Of a stretch of DNA of 64,000 nt, positions 44,625-52,858 are shown piece by piece. Numbering within the stretch: the stretch's first letter is position 1; each line of letters starts with the position of its first letter. A program made the translations under genes and the position numbers. The DNA comes from Streptomyces diastaticus subsp. diastaticus (GTDB lineage: Bacteria > Actinomycetota > Actinomycetes > Streptomycetales > Streptomycetaceae): the NCBI RefSeq assembly GCF_011170125.1, contig NZ_BLLN01000003.1, forward strand, positions 1,374,501 to 1,438,500, read 5' to 3'. Under the pieces are notes generated by a model. The model saw only the letters and a list, made by a program, of their open reading frames with translations, had not been told where the DNA came from and made no database searches.

Positions 44625-44750
44625 TGGGGGATCGGCCTACGTGACGGACGACACAGTGGCAGTCTGACAAGAAGGCAACCGGTCCCGCCACACCCCGAGT
44701 TCATCCGTCCACGGGTCCGCGACCGGCTCCGAGGAAAGGGCGACGCAGCC

Positions 44751-45179
44751 ATGGCAGACCACCACGAAGCAACCGTCACTCTGCCGAGCGATCCGGCCTC
44801 GGTCTCCGCCGCCCGCACCCATGTCCTGACCGTCCTCACCGAGTGGGGACTCCCGGTGGACTCCGAGGTGGCGGACGCCGTCCGCCTGATCATCTCGGAA
44901 CTGGTCACCAACGCCGTCCAGCACACCCAGGGCCGTTCGCCCACCTTCACCGTCGGCATGGCGCTCGACCAGGACGAGCGGCTGCGGCTCGGTGTCACCG
45001 ACAGCCACCCGCGCTTGCCCAGACGGCTTCCGGCTGCGGTCCGGGAGGACAACGGCCGGGGCCTGGCCATCGTCCGCTGGCTCACCGCCGAGCAGGGCGG
45101 CCGGCTCACGGTCGTCCCGACCCCGGAGGGCGGCAAGACCGTCCGGGTCGACCTGCCCTGGCCCACCGCCGTCGGCTGA
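44751..45179 (+). CDS. HATPase_c (RsbW/SpoIIAB-like) ATP-binding protein
   Basis: A 142-residue single GHKL ATPase domain. RLIISELVTNAVQHTQG is the N-box, VTDSHPRLPR the degenerate G1 box (D-S-H where D-x-G is usual), and DNGRGLAIVRWL the G2 box. Proteins of this type are serine kinases or anti-sigma-like switches, often next to WhiJ-like regulators. There is no membrane or sensor domain. It is divergent from the XRE gene across the AT-rich repeat. Confidence 0.92.
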   Translation: MADHHEATVTLPSDPASVSAARTHVLTVLTEWGLPVDSEVADAVRLIISELVTNAVQHTQGRSPTFTVGMALDQDERLRLGVTDSHPRLPRRLPAAVREDNGRGLAIVRWLTAEQGGRLTVVPTPEGGKTVRVDLPWPTAVG

Positions 45180-45180
45180 C

Positions 45181-45205
45181 CCGTACGCGCACGCCGTGCG
45201 TACGG
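45181..45205. terminator. Bidirectional hairpin between convergent genes
   Basis: CCGTAC then GCAC pair with GTGC then GTACGG (ten pairs, a two-base bulge, three-base loop). It starts right after the HATPase stop and 22 bases before the convergent NlpC/P60 stop. Confidence 0.6.
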
Positions 45206-45226
45206 GCCGGCCGACGGCGGCAACGG

Positions 45227-45700
45227 TCAGTTCACGCGGCCGTACCGCACGTTGCCGGTCCAGATCTTCTCCAGCCGCACCACCGCTCCGCTCTTGGGGG
45301 AGTGCCAGATCCTCCCGCCTCCGGCGTAGATGCCGACGTGGTAGACGTTGCCGCCGGAGTGGAAGAAGACGAGGTCGCCCTTGCGCCGGTTGGCGGGGGA
45401 GATGCGTTTGGTCCGGTTGTGCTGCTGCGCCGCCGTCCGTGGCAGCGTCTTCCCGGCCTTCTTGTACGAGTAGAGCGTCAGCCCCGAACAGTCGAAGCGG
45501 CGTGGGCCCGTCGCCCCGTACTGGTAGGGCGAGCCCTTCTTGGACGAGGCGATCCTGAGCGCCTTGGCGGCGTGGGTGGCCGCCGCCGCCTCGGGCGCGG
45601 CGCCGGGGGCCACCAGGGAGGTGCTCATCGCGGCGAGGGAGAGGGCCGAGACCGCGCCGGCCCGGGAGAGCAAGGAGGGGACTCGATTCCGCTCAGTCAT
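45227..45700 (-). CDS. Secreted NlpC/P60 peptidoglycan endopeptidase
   Basis: A 157-residue protein. The signal peptide is residues 1-41 (basic start, hydrophobic GAVSALSLAAMSTSLVAPGA, cleavage near EAAAA). The P60 domain covers residues 45-157 with catalytic Cys71 (FDCSGLTLYSY), His121 (YHVGIYAG) and His133. It cleaves peptide stems of peptidoglycan. The domain is minimal, with no SH3 or LysM anchor. A c-di-AMP riboswitch fills the upstream leader, as for other Streptomyces cell-wall hydrolases. Confidence 0.93.
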   Translation of the reverse strand: MTERNRVPSLLSRAGAVSALSLAAMSTSLVAPGAAPEAAAATHAAKALRIASSKKGSPYQYGATGPRRFDCSGLTLYSYKKAGKTLPRTAAQQHNRTKRISPANRRKGDLVFFHSGGNVYHVGIYAGGGRIWHSPKSGAVVRLEKIWTGNVRYGRVN

Positions 45701-45705
45701 GCGTA

Positions 45706-45900
45706 ACCCTTCGTCAGCCGCCTGTGAAGGATGACCTGTCGGGTTCGGACCTGCGAAGTCGCCCGGCCGCCGCGGCGGCTTCACCCCAAGGGCCGTGGGA
45801 GACCGTCACCGGTCTGCCGGGCCCGTCGTGCCTGGGTCCTCCACTCCCGCCGATCCACTCGGTGTCGACCTGTCGTCCGGACGGCGGCAGGACTCGGCGT
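45706..45900 (-). promoter_or_regulatory. ydaO/yuaA-type c-di-AMP riboswitch
   Basis: Read on the minus strand, the leader contains in order GCCGAGTCCTGCCG, GAGGACCCAGGC, CCTTGGGGTGAAGCCG, GGGCGACTTCGC, GAACCCGACAGGTCATCC and GACGAAGGG just before the NlpC/P60 start. These blocks (GGACCC, GGGGTGAA, GCGACTTCG, GAACCCGACAG) are the conserved core of ydaO leaders seen upstream of rpf and NlpC/P60 genes. c-di-AMP binding is expected to switch expression off. The 5' boundary is approximate. Confidence 0.85.
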
Positions 45901-46634
45901 CCGCCCGGACCGCCCCGCCGCTGCGGCGGGGGCTTGTCGTCCTGACGGATCTTCACGTACGGCGGCGCTGTTTCGCGGTAGGGGCGGGCGGTTTGTGCGT
46001 TCGGTCGCCCCTGCCCTGTTCGAGTGGGCATGGTGGGCGGCCCGGGCGTGTCCCGGGGATGGCGGAGGGCCGGACCAGCGGCGGAGCGGCCGACGCGCGG
46101 ACGGGGGCGGACGGCGGGCGCAACCCGGAGGGGCCCGGAGGAGGGGCCCGGAATACACCGTCCGGGGGTAGTCCGTACGGGCCGTTCCGGGCGTGGCGCG
46201 CCGGGCGCGTGGCGCGTGGTGCGCTCCGCCGCGAGGCGTACGGCGCTCGGCGGGGCCGGGGGAGCGTGACCGCCCCGCTCTCCGGCGCCCCCGTCGGGTC
46301 GAGGAGCGTGCCCGCCGCGCGGCGGCAGCGGTCCGCGCCCTCCGGCTCCGCCCCTGCTCTGAGCCGGCCCCCGGTGACGGGTGCGCGCCGGTACGGGGAT
46401 CTGGCTCGCCCGTGGCAGGGGCCGGCCCGGCCCGCCGTCGCCGACGTCGTCCCGGCCGGCTGACGCAGGCGTCCGCCCGCCCTCCGGAGCAACGCGTCGG
46501 TGAGCGGGCGGGCGCCGGATGGGCCCGGAGCGGCTGAGGCGCGCAGCTCGGCCTCCGCGGCCGGCCGCTCGCCGCCTGCGAAGCCCGCCGGCCGGGGGCA
46601 AACGTGCCGGGGCCGGTGGCTGGCGGGCCGCCGG
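45901..46634. other. About 730 bases without a recognisable gene
   Basis: This holds the presumed promoter of the riboswitch transcript near its left end and a perfect 8-base-pair hairpin CCCCGCCG-CTG-CGGCGGGG at 45913-45931. The remainder is GC-rich low-complexity sequence. Several open frames cross it on both strands, but none has a ribosome site, a domain motif or normal codon bias. Confidence 0.5.
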
Positions 46635-47849
46635 TCAGAACCAGTGCAGGCAGTGCGGGGGGCGTTCGGGGCGGAAGAAGGCGTCGGCGAGGGCGGCCGC
46701 GTCAGGGTGGTGGGCCCGTACGTGCCCGGCGCGGACGAGCGTGCTCGGGGCGGTGCCGCCGAGGTAGAGGGAGCCGAGGTCGCTGACGTCCAGGGACAGA
46801 TCGGGTTCCCGGTCCGTCGGGACGCAGTCGGCCTCGCCGTCCCGGACGGTCAGCAGGTGGCGGCCGTGCTCGCCGAGGAACGGGTCCTCGACGTCCAGGA
46901 CCAGTTCGCCGTCCACCGGCCAGTCCCGGGCCGTCAGCGCGCGCGGCACGTCCAGGAGCCGCACCCAGAGCCAGTCGGTGTCGCCGCCGGCCTCTCCGGC
47001 GCGGAGGTCGGCGAACTGACGGCGCAGCGGGTGACCGGGCGGGAGGTGTTTGAAGACGACGGTGGAGACCAGGTCGTGGCCGAGGACGAACCGGGCCAGG
47101 GCGGTGAAGACCGCGTCGTCGGTGGTGATGGTCTCGTCCACCGTCAGGGTTCCGGACTCGACCGCGTAGCTGGCGTACCCGTCGGGGACACCGCCGGTGT
47201 CCCGGTGGACGGCGATGTAGCGCGGTGCAGCGGAGACCGGGGCCTGGCCCGCGCGCAGGCGCCACCAGCGGTGCGGCCGGGAGAGCGCACCGGGCTGGGC
47301 GCGGCGGTACCGGTCGTAGACCTCCTCCAGGATCTCGCCGCACTCGGACCGGCGCAGCACCTCGACCGTGCCGGCCGGTGCGGGGAGCGCGGGGCGGGCC
47401 CGGGGAACCGCGAACGCGGCCTTGTGGCGGGCGACGGTGAGCCTGGTGGTGTACGTCGCGGGGCCGTAGCCGTACCTGCCGTAGATCGGGGCCTCGGAGG
47501 CCAGCAGCACGGAGAGGAACTCGCCCTGCTCCCGCAGGCCGGCGAGCTGGTGCCGCATCATCGCCCGCAGCACGCCCTGGCGCCGGTGGGTGGGCAGGAC
47601 ACCGACGGCGGTCACCCCGGCGGCCGGGACGAGGGCCCCACCGGGCAGGGTGAGTTCGAAGGCGTGGGTCGCGGCGGTGCCGACGGGCCGTCCGTCCGCG
47701 GCACGGGCGAGCAGGCAGCGGTCCGCGTCGAGCGCCGACCACCAGAGCCCGCCGCCGTCGACCGGGGCCTCCGGGAAGAGCCCGAAGGCGGCGTGGACGG
47801 TGTCGACGAAGACGTCGAGATCCTCGTCGGTCGCGGAACGGATCTCCAT
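46635..47849 (-). CDS. Eis-like GNAT acetyltransferase
   Basis: A 404-residue tripartite Eis-type protein. An N-terminal GNAT domain comes first (EIRSATDEDLDVFVDTVHAA, then GVLPTHRRQGVLRAMMRHQL with the acetyl-CoA loop). A second GNAT-like fold and a sterol-carrier-like C-terminal domain follow, ending PPHCLHWF, with the free C-terminal Phe carboxylate that acts as base in Eis. Eis homologues acetylate aminoglycosides and protein amines. ATG 47849 begins the conserved strand. The left-hand gap of 1.0 kb to the NlpC gene is mostly empty. Confidence 0.9.
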   Translation of the reverse strand: MEIRSATDEDLDVFVDTVHAAFGLFPEAPVDGGGLWWSALDADRCLLARAADGRPVGTAATHAFELTLPGGALVPAAGVTAVGVLPTHRRQGVLRAMMRHQLAGLREQGEFLSVLLASEAPIYGRYGYGPATYTTRLTVARHKAAFAVPRARPALPAPAGTVEVLRRSECGEILEEVYDRYRRAQPGALSRPHRWWRLRAGQAPVSAAPRYIAVHRDTGGVPDGYASYAVESGTLTVDETITTDDAVFTALARFVLGHDLVSTVVFKHLPPGHPLRRQFADLRAGEAGGDTDWLWVRLLDVPRALTARDWPVDGELVLDVEDPFLGEHGRHLLTVRDGEADCVPTDREPDLSLDVSDLGSLYLGGTAPSTLVRAGHVRAHHPDAAALADAFFRPERPPHCLHWF

Positions 47850-47953
47850 GGCGGGGTTGCCTCCTCGGGTGCCGGACACCACATCGCGCGGTGGCGGCCA
47901 CAGTGCGCGGCCGGCCCGCGGGCAGGCGGAACTGTTCCACGGCCGGGCCGACG

Positions 47954-48685
47954 CTACCCCGCTCGGTTCGGGTGCCGGACCCCGGCCCGCCTCTTCTCCT
48001 TGCGCCGCTCGTCCTCCTCGGCCTTGGCCTCGGCCGCGTAGCGGTCCACGTACTCCTGGCCGGAGAGGGCGAGGACGGCCGTCATGATCTCGTCGGTGAC
48101 CGCCCGCAGCACGGCCTTCTCGTCGGCGAGCCCGGCGTGCCGCGAGAAGTCCAGCGGCTCACCGAAGCGGATGCGGACACGGCGCGGGCTCGGGAACCTC
48201 TGCCCCGGCGGCTGCGCCTCGAAGGTGCCGATCATCGCGCACGGGACCACCGGCACCCCGGCCCGCAGCGCCATCGCGGCCACCCCGACCTTCCCCTTGT
48301 AGAGCCGCCCGTCGTGCGAACGGGTGCCCTCCGGGTAGATGCCGAGCAGCTCGCCCCGGCCGAGGACGCCGAGCCCCTCGCGAATCGCGGCCTGGCCCGC
48401 CTCGCGGCCCGAGCGGTCGACCGGGATCTGACCGGCGCTGCGGAAGAACACGGCGGTCAGCCGCCCGCGCAGGCCCGGCCCCGTGAAGTACTCCGCCTTG
48501 GCCAGGAAGGTGATGCGGCGCCGCAGGATCGCCGGCATCAGGAAGTGGTCGGCGAAGGAGAGATGGTTGCCCGCGACGATCGCCGCGCCCTCCTCCGGTA
48601 CGTGTCCGAGCCCCTCGACGCGGGGCCGGAACAGCAGCCGCAGCAGCGGCCCCAGCAGGACGTGTTTGAGTAGCTGGTAGAACAC
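47954..48685 (-). CDS. PlsC-type 1-acylglycerol-3-phosphate acyltransferase
   Basis: A 243-residue membrane-associated acyltransferase. An N-terminal hydrophobic stretch (FYQLLKHVLLGPLLRLLFRP) is followed by VAGNHLSFADHFL (the NHx4D catalytic motif), IPVDRSGREAG, GIYPEGTRSHDGRL (acceptor-phosphate site) and VPVVPCAMIGTF. It makes phosphatidic acid or related lipids. GTG 48685 is chosen because GGGAG lies eight bases upstream and the start matches known homologues. Longer in-frame starts up to 48745 exist. The tail is rich in Lys and Glu. Confidence 0.92.
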   Translation of the reverse strand: MFYQLLKHVLLGPLLRLLFRPRVEGLGHVPEEGAAIVAGNHLSFADHFLMPAILRRRITFLAKAEYFTGPGLRGRLTAVFFRSAGQIPVDRSGREAGQAAIREGLGVLGRGELLGIYPEGTRSHDGRLYKGKVGVAAMALRAGVPVVPCAMIGTFEAQPPGQRFPSPRRVRIRFGEPLDFSRHAGLADEKAVLRAVTDEIMTAVLALSGQEYVDRYAAEAKAEEDERRKEKRRAGVRHPNRAG

Positions 48686-48806
48686 GGACGTTCGCTCCCG
48701 CACCGTCGGATCGGCTCTGGACGGCGGGGCGTTCGATGACCGCACCGCGTCTCGAAGAAGCGAATTCTAGGCCGGGCGGGGGCGTCGGGGGAGGGGGCGA
48801 CGAGGT

Positions 48807-49775
48807 TCAGCGGTTGCGGACCGGCGCCGGCCGGCTGCGGCGCCGTGTACCGCGGCGGAGTCTCACCTCGACCTCGCCGTCGGTGACCCGCGCGTCGAAG
48901 ACGGGCTGCGGGGCGGTGGCGGGGCCCTCGACGTTCCAGCCGTCGGAGAGGCGGAAGACGCTGCCGTGCCAGGGACAGGTGACGCAGCCCTCCTTGACCG
49001 TCCCCTCGGAGAGCGGGCCGCCCAGGTGGCTGCAGTGGTCGGCGATGACCGAGAGCGTGTCGTCGGCGTCCCGTACCACCAGGACCGCGAGGTCCTCGAT
49101 CATCCGGCGCACCGGCCGCCCCAGCGGGATGGTGGTCAGCTCGCCCAGGCTGTGCCAGCCGGGCGAGACCAGGTGCGGGAAGCTCTCGGTGTGGTTGGCG
49201 CCGGACGCCTGGCGGAAGGCGAGGTGCCCGCCGATGGCGCCGCCCGCCCCGATCACGGTGAGCCCGGCCAGTGCCAGCATCCGCCCGGCCCCCTCGCGGC
49301 CGACGAGCCGCGCGCCGAGCGAACCGGCGTAGCAGAAGACCCCGGCCGAGTTCAGCACGGCGTGGACGAGGCCGACGCGCACCTGTTCCTTGTGGAGGTC
49401 CGCCCAGTCCGCCCAGCCGGTGACCGCGGCCGGTCCCGCTCCGGCCAGTCCGACGGCGATCAGCACGCGCGAGGGCACCTTGGCCCCCGGTACCAGGTCG
49501 AGGACGGCTGAGGAGAGCCAGGCGCCGACCGGGACCTGCACCATGACCGGGTGCACGGGGTGGCCGAGCCACTTGCCGTGCAGGACGTCGCGGGCGGCGC
49601 GGGAGAGCGGCAGCGACCGCACTCCGCGCCGCAGCGGTTCGGCGACGGCGTCCAGCACCGAGGCGCGCTCCAGCCGGTCCATGGTGCGCAGCACCAGGCC
49701 GGGGCGTTCGTTCTTCGGCAGGGCGCGGCGCAGCGCCGAGCGGACCTGCGCCGTCGTCGTCTCCGCGGTGATCAT
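48807..49775 (-). CDS. DUF2231 membrane domain fused to a Rieske 2Fe-2S domain
   Basis: A 322-residue protein. Residues 60-190 form a DUF2231 domain of four helices (GHPVHPVMVQVPVGAWLSS is its signature). Residues 215-305 form a Rieske domain with Cys248-x-His250 (CSHLGGPL) and Cys267-x-x-His270 (CPWHGSVF). The fusion suggests electron transfer at the membrane, but no oxygenase or quinol partner gene is adjacent. The C-terminus is very basic ([16 protein letters not shown]). It is divergent from the small membrane-protein gene at 50009. Confidence 0.9.
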   Translation of the reverse strand: MITAETTTAQVRSALRRALPKNERPGLVLRTMDRLERASVLDAVAEPLRRGVRSLPLSRAARDVLHGKWLGHPVHPVMVQVPVGAWLSSAVLDLVPGAKVPSRVLIAVGLAGAGPAAVTGWADWADLHKEQVRVGLVHAVLNSAGVFCYAGSLGARLVGREGAGRMLALAGLTVIGAGGAIGGHLAFRQASGANHTESFPHLVSPGWHSLGELTTIPLGRPVRRMIEDLAVLVVRDADDTLSVIADHCSHLGGPLSEGTVKEGCVTCPWHGSVFRLSDGWNVEGPATAPQPVFDARVTDGEVEVRLRRGTRRRSRPAPVRNR

Positions 49776-50008
49776 GGTGGGGCTCCCTCACGGTCGGCTG
49801 CGGCGCCGGCCGGCCCCCGGCGGGCGCCGGGCCGGTCCCTGGCCGTCGCGCCCCATCCTGGGACGGCGGGCGGAGGCGCGCACCCCGGGCCGGTCGCCTC
49901 CGGCCCGGCCCCGGACCGTTTCCGGAGGCGCGAACGCGGCGGGAGAGGCGGCTGAGAATTCTGGTGCCGGATGCGATGAGGATGGGGCCGAATGGGTACA
50001 AACACTCC

Positions 50009-50239
50009 ATGAGCGCACACTCGATCCATGCGAAGTCGCGCGTCACCCCCGGAATGAGGGGCGGTGGCGGGCCCCGACCGCAGGAGACACCCCCGGCCGA
50101 GGACGGCGTCGGCGGCACCGGCCCCCGGGAGACCCACAACCCGACCAAGGGCTGGGCCGCCGGGCCACTCGCGGCCATCGTCATCGTCAGCGTGCTGGTG
50201 GCCCTGTTCTTCCTGGCCTACGCGATCATCATCCTCTGA
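50009..50239 (+). CDS. Small single-helix membrane protein (DUF6480-like)
   Basis: A 76-residue protein. A Pro/Gly-rich N-terminus with PQETPPAED and a THNPTKGWAAGP segment precedes one helix (LAAIVIVSVLVALFFLAYAI) ending at the C-terminus. It resembles short DUF6480 proteins common in Streptomyces. Function is unknown. The start is uncertain, as an upstream ATG at 49964 is in frame and no strong ribosome site is seen. Confidence 0.75.
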   Translation: MSAHSIHAKSRVTPGMRGGGGPRPQETPPAEDGVGGTGPRETHNPTKGWAAGPLAAIVIVSVLVALFFLAYAIIIL

Positions 50240-50377
50240 GCCCGACCGCCACGCGCCGGTCCGCCCTCGGCCCCCCCAGGGCCGGGCGGGGGGCCGAGCC
50301 CGTCCTGACCGGATCGTTCCGCGGCGGGCCCCGATCGTGCCTGCCGCCGGGAGGCTTCGGGAGGCCACCCTGGTCCC

Positions 50378-50962
50378 ATGAACCGCGCCCTGATCGTCAT
50401 CGATGTCCAGGAATCCTTCCGAGCCCGCCCCGAGTGGAGCCGGATGGCCGATCCGGACATCGCCCGCCCGGTCGACCGCCTGGTGGCCCTCGCCCGGGAC
50501 CGGGGTGACCTCGTCGTCCGCGTCCTGCACACCGAGCCCGGCACCGGCAACGCCTTCGACCCCGAGCAGGGCCACGTCCGGCCCCTCGCCGAACTGGCAC
50601 CCGCTCTGCCCGGCGAACCCCTGCTCACCAAGACCGCGCACAACTGCTTCACCACCACCCCGCTCCAGCGCCTGCTGACCGAGGCCGGCGTCACCGCGCT
50701 GTGGCTCTGCGGAATCCGCGCCGAGCAGTGCGTCGAGACCACCGCCCGGCTCGGCAGCGACCTCGGCTACGCCGTCACCTTCGTCACCGACGCCACCACC
50801 ACCGACGGTGTCGGCGGGCTCGGCCCCGCCCAGATCGTCCAGCGCACCGAGGCGGTGCTGCGCGACCGGTTCGCCAGGATCGCCACCGTCGCCGAGCTGG
50901 AGGCGGAAAGAGCGGCAGAGCGCACCGGCGGACCCGCCGGACTGGCAGTATCGCCCGGGTGA
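50378..50962 (+). CDS. Isochorismatase-family cysteine hydrolase
   Basis: A 194-residue alpha/beta protein. Asp9 (LIVIDVQESF), Lys85 (LLTKTAHNCF) and Cys118 (LCGIRAEQCVETTARLGSDL) form the catalytic triad of isochorismatase-like hydrolases (nicotinamidase, N-carbamoylsarcosine amidase and others). The usual cis-peptide before the Cys region is replaced by GIRAE, and the substrate is unknown. The stop overlaps the GlxA-like regulator's GTG in GTGA, so the two are co-translated. Confidence 0.92.
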   Translation: MNRALIVIDVQESFRARPEWSRMADPDIARPVDRLVALARDRGDLVVRVLHTEPGTGNAFDPEQGHVRPLAELAPALPGEPLLTKTAHNCFTTTPLQRLLTEAGVTALWLCGIRAEQCVETTARLGSDLGYAVTFVTDATTTDGVGGLGPAQIVQRTEAVLRDRFARIATVAELEAERAAERTGGPAGLAVSPG

Positions 50963-51882
50963 CCCATGTCGTCCTCCTGCTGCTGCCCGGCGTCCACCTG
51001 CTCGACCTGGCCGGACCGGCGCAGGTCTTCAGCACCGCCGCCGATTTCGGCCACCCCTACCGCCTGAGATACCTCGCCGAGCGGGAGCAGGTCGTGAGCG
51101 CCCAGGGGCTGCCGCTCTCGGCCGTCACCGACTGGCCCGAGCTGGGCCCCGGCGACCTGCTGCTGGTCCCCGGCCGCCGCTCGCTCCGGCTGGGCGGCGG
51201 CCCCTGGTTCGGGCCCGGGATCCGCGAGCGGCTGCGCGCCCACCACGCCGCCGGAGGGACCGTCGCCAGTGTCTGCTCCGGTGCCGGAGCCCTGGGCGAG
51301 GCCGGACTGCTGGACGGGCGCCGCTGCACCACCCACCACGAACTCCAGGACGAACTGGCCGCCCGCCACCCGCGGGCGACCGTGGTCCGCGACGTCCTGT
51401 ACACCACCGACGACCGGGTGGTCACCTCCGCGGGCATCGCCAGCGGTATCGACCTCGCCCTGCACCTGCTCGCCGAACGCCACGGCCCGGCGCTCGCCGC
51501 CCGGGTCGCCCGCAGCATGGTCGTCCACGCCCGCCGCAACGGCCACGAACCCCAGGCCAGCGTCATGCTGCGGCACCGCGCCCACCTCGACGACGCCGTC
51601 CACCGCACCCAGGACCTCATCGACGCCCGGTTCGCCGAACCGCTGCCCCTCGCCGGCCTCGCGGACGCCGCCCGGGTCAGCCCACGCACCCTGACCCGGC
51701 TCTTCGCCCGGGCCACCGGCGGGCTGACCCCGCTCCGCTACCAGCAGCAGCTACGGCTGGAGCACGCCCGGCACCTCATCGGCCAGGGCACCCCGGCCGA
51801 GACCGCCGCCCGCGCCGTCGGCTTCAGCGACGCGCGGATGCTGCGCCGCCTGCGGCACCGCGAGGCGGCGGCCACCGCCTGA
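50959..51882 (+). CDS. GlxA-family AraC-type regulator (DJ-1/PfpI plus HTH)
   Basis: A 307-residue protein. The N-terminal DJ-1/PfpI-like domain (VVLLLLPGVHLLDLAGPAQV, then GTVASVCSGAGALGEAGLL with a Cys at the nucleophile-elbow position, GIASGIDLALHLL) is followed by an AraC HTH (LADAARVSPRTLTRLFARAT, AETAARAVGFSDARMLRRL). Such regulators are often encoded beside an isochorismatase-like hydrolase and probably control it. GTG 50959 overlaps the hydrolase stop. Confidence 0.92.
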   Translation: MTHVVLLLLPGVHLLDLAGPAQVFSTAADFGHPYRLRYLAEREQVVSAQGLPLSAVTDWPELGPGDLLLVPGRRSLRLGGGPWFGPGIRERLRAHHAAGGTVASVCSGAGALGEAGLLDGRRCTTHHELQDELAARHPRATVVRDVLYTTDDRVVTSAGIASGIDLALHLLAERHGPALAARVARSMVVHARRNGHEPQASVMLRHRAHLDDAVHRTQDLIDARFAEPLPLAGLADAARVSPRTLTRLFARATGGLTPLRYQQQLRLEHARHLIGQGTPAETAARAVGFSDARMLRRLRHREAAATA

Positions 51883-51916
51883 GCCCCGGCGTCCGTTCGC
51901 CGGACCTCCGTCCGCT

Positions 51917-52699
51917 CTACGGGACCCGGGCCACCCCCACGTAGAAGCCGCTGCGTTCACTGACCGGCGCGGGCTCCTCCCGGTACCAGCCGGTCGCCGT
52001 CACCAGGCCGGGCGCCGCCAGCTCCAGCCCCGCGAAGAACCGCTCGACCTCGGCGCGGGTGCGCATCCGCAGCGGGATCGCGCCCTCCTTGTAGGCGTCC
52101 TTGGTGCTGCTCTCCAGCTCCGGGTGCTCATCGGCGGTGCCGTGCGAGAGGACCAGCCAGCTCCCCGAGGGCAACGCGTCGACCAGCGCCCGCGTGATGC
52201 CGTACGGGTCGTCGCCGTCCGGGACGAAATGGAGCAGGGCGATCAGCGACAGGGCGACCGGCCGGTCGAAGTCCAGGACCGAACGGGCGTGCATGATGAT
52301 CGACCCGGGGTCGCGTACGTCGGCCTCGATGTAGTCGGTGACGCCCTCCTCGCTGCTGACCAGCAGGGCCTCGGCGTGGCGCAGCACGATCGGGTCGTTG
52401 TCCGCGTAGACCACCCGGGCCGAGGGGACGACGGCCTGCACGATCTGGTGGAGGTTGGGCTCGGTGGGGATACCGGTGCCGATGTCGAGGAACTGGTCGA
52501 CCCCCTGCCCGGCCAGCCAGGCGGCCGCCCGGTGCATGAAGGCCCGGTTGCGGGCGGCGTTGCCCCGCGCCTCGGCCGGGAGCTTCTCCCCGACCCGCTG
52601 GTCGACGAGGTAGTGGTCCTTGCCGCCGAGAAGCCAGTCGTAGACCCTGGCCGGGTGCGGCCGGCTGGTGTCGATCGCGGGTTTGGGCGTTGCCGTCAT
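51917..52699 (-). CDS. SAM-dependent methyltransferase (DUF574 family)
   Basis: A 260-residue protein. IDTSRPHPARVYDWLLGGKD is the hallmark start of this actinobacterial family, followed by the SAM motif FLDIGTGIPTEPN, VVYADNDPIVLRHAEALL and ALLHFVPDGDDP. Many paralogues occur in Streptomyces, often without known substrate. ATG 52699 begins the conserved region closely. It is tail to tail with the GlxA-like gene. Confidence 0.93.
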   Translation of the reverse strand: MTATPKPAIDTSRPHPARVYDWLLGGKDHYLVDQRVGEKLPAEARGNAARNRAFMHRAAAWLAGQGVDQFLDIGTGIPTEPNLHQIVQAVVPSARVVYADNDPIVLRHAEALLVSSEEGVTDYIEADVRDPGSIIMHARSVLDFDRPVALSLIALLHFVPDGDDPYGITRALVDALPSGSWLVLSHGTADEHPELESSTKDAYKEGAIPLRMRTRAEVERFFAGLELAAPGLVTATGWYREEPAPVSERSGFYVGVARVP

Positions 52700-52858
52700 G
52701 GGCTGCTCCGGTGGGGCTCGGAGGTATGGGACGCGGAACCGGCCGGACACGGGCCCGGCCCCCGGTACGCCCCTGAGGCCGCTCAACTCCCTTGCGCACC
52801 GCGCGAGGTGCCTCACGGTCGGCCAGGTGGTCCCCGGTCAGCCGGATTATGCCATCGC

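Noticed and set aside
45960..46630. Several overlapping ORFs on both strands
   Set aside because: All are low-complexity Arg/Gly/Pro frames without ribosome sites. I found no reason to call any of them a gene.
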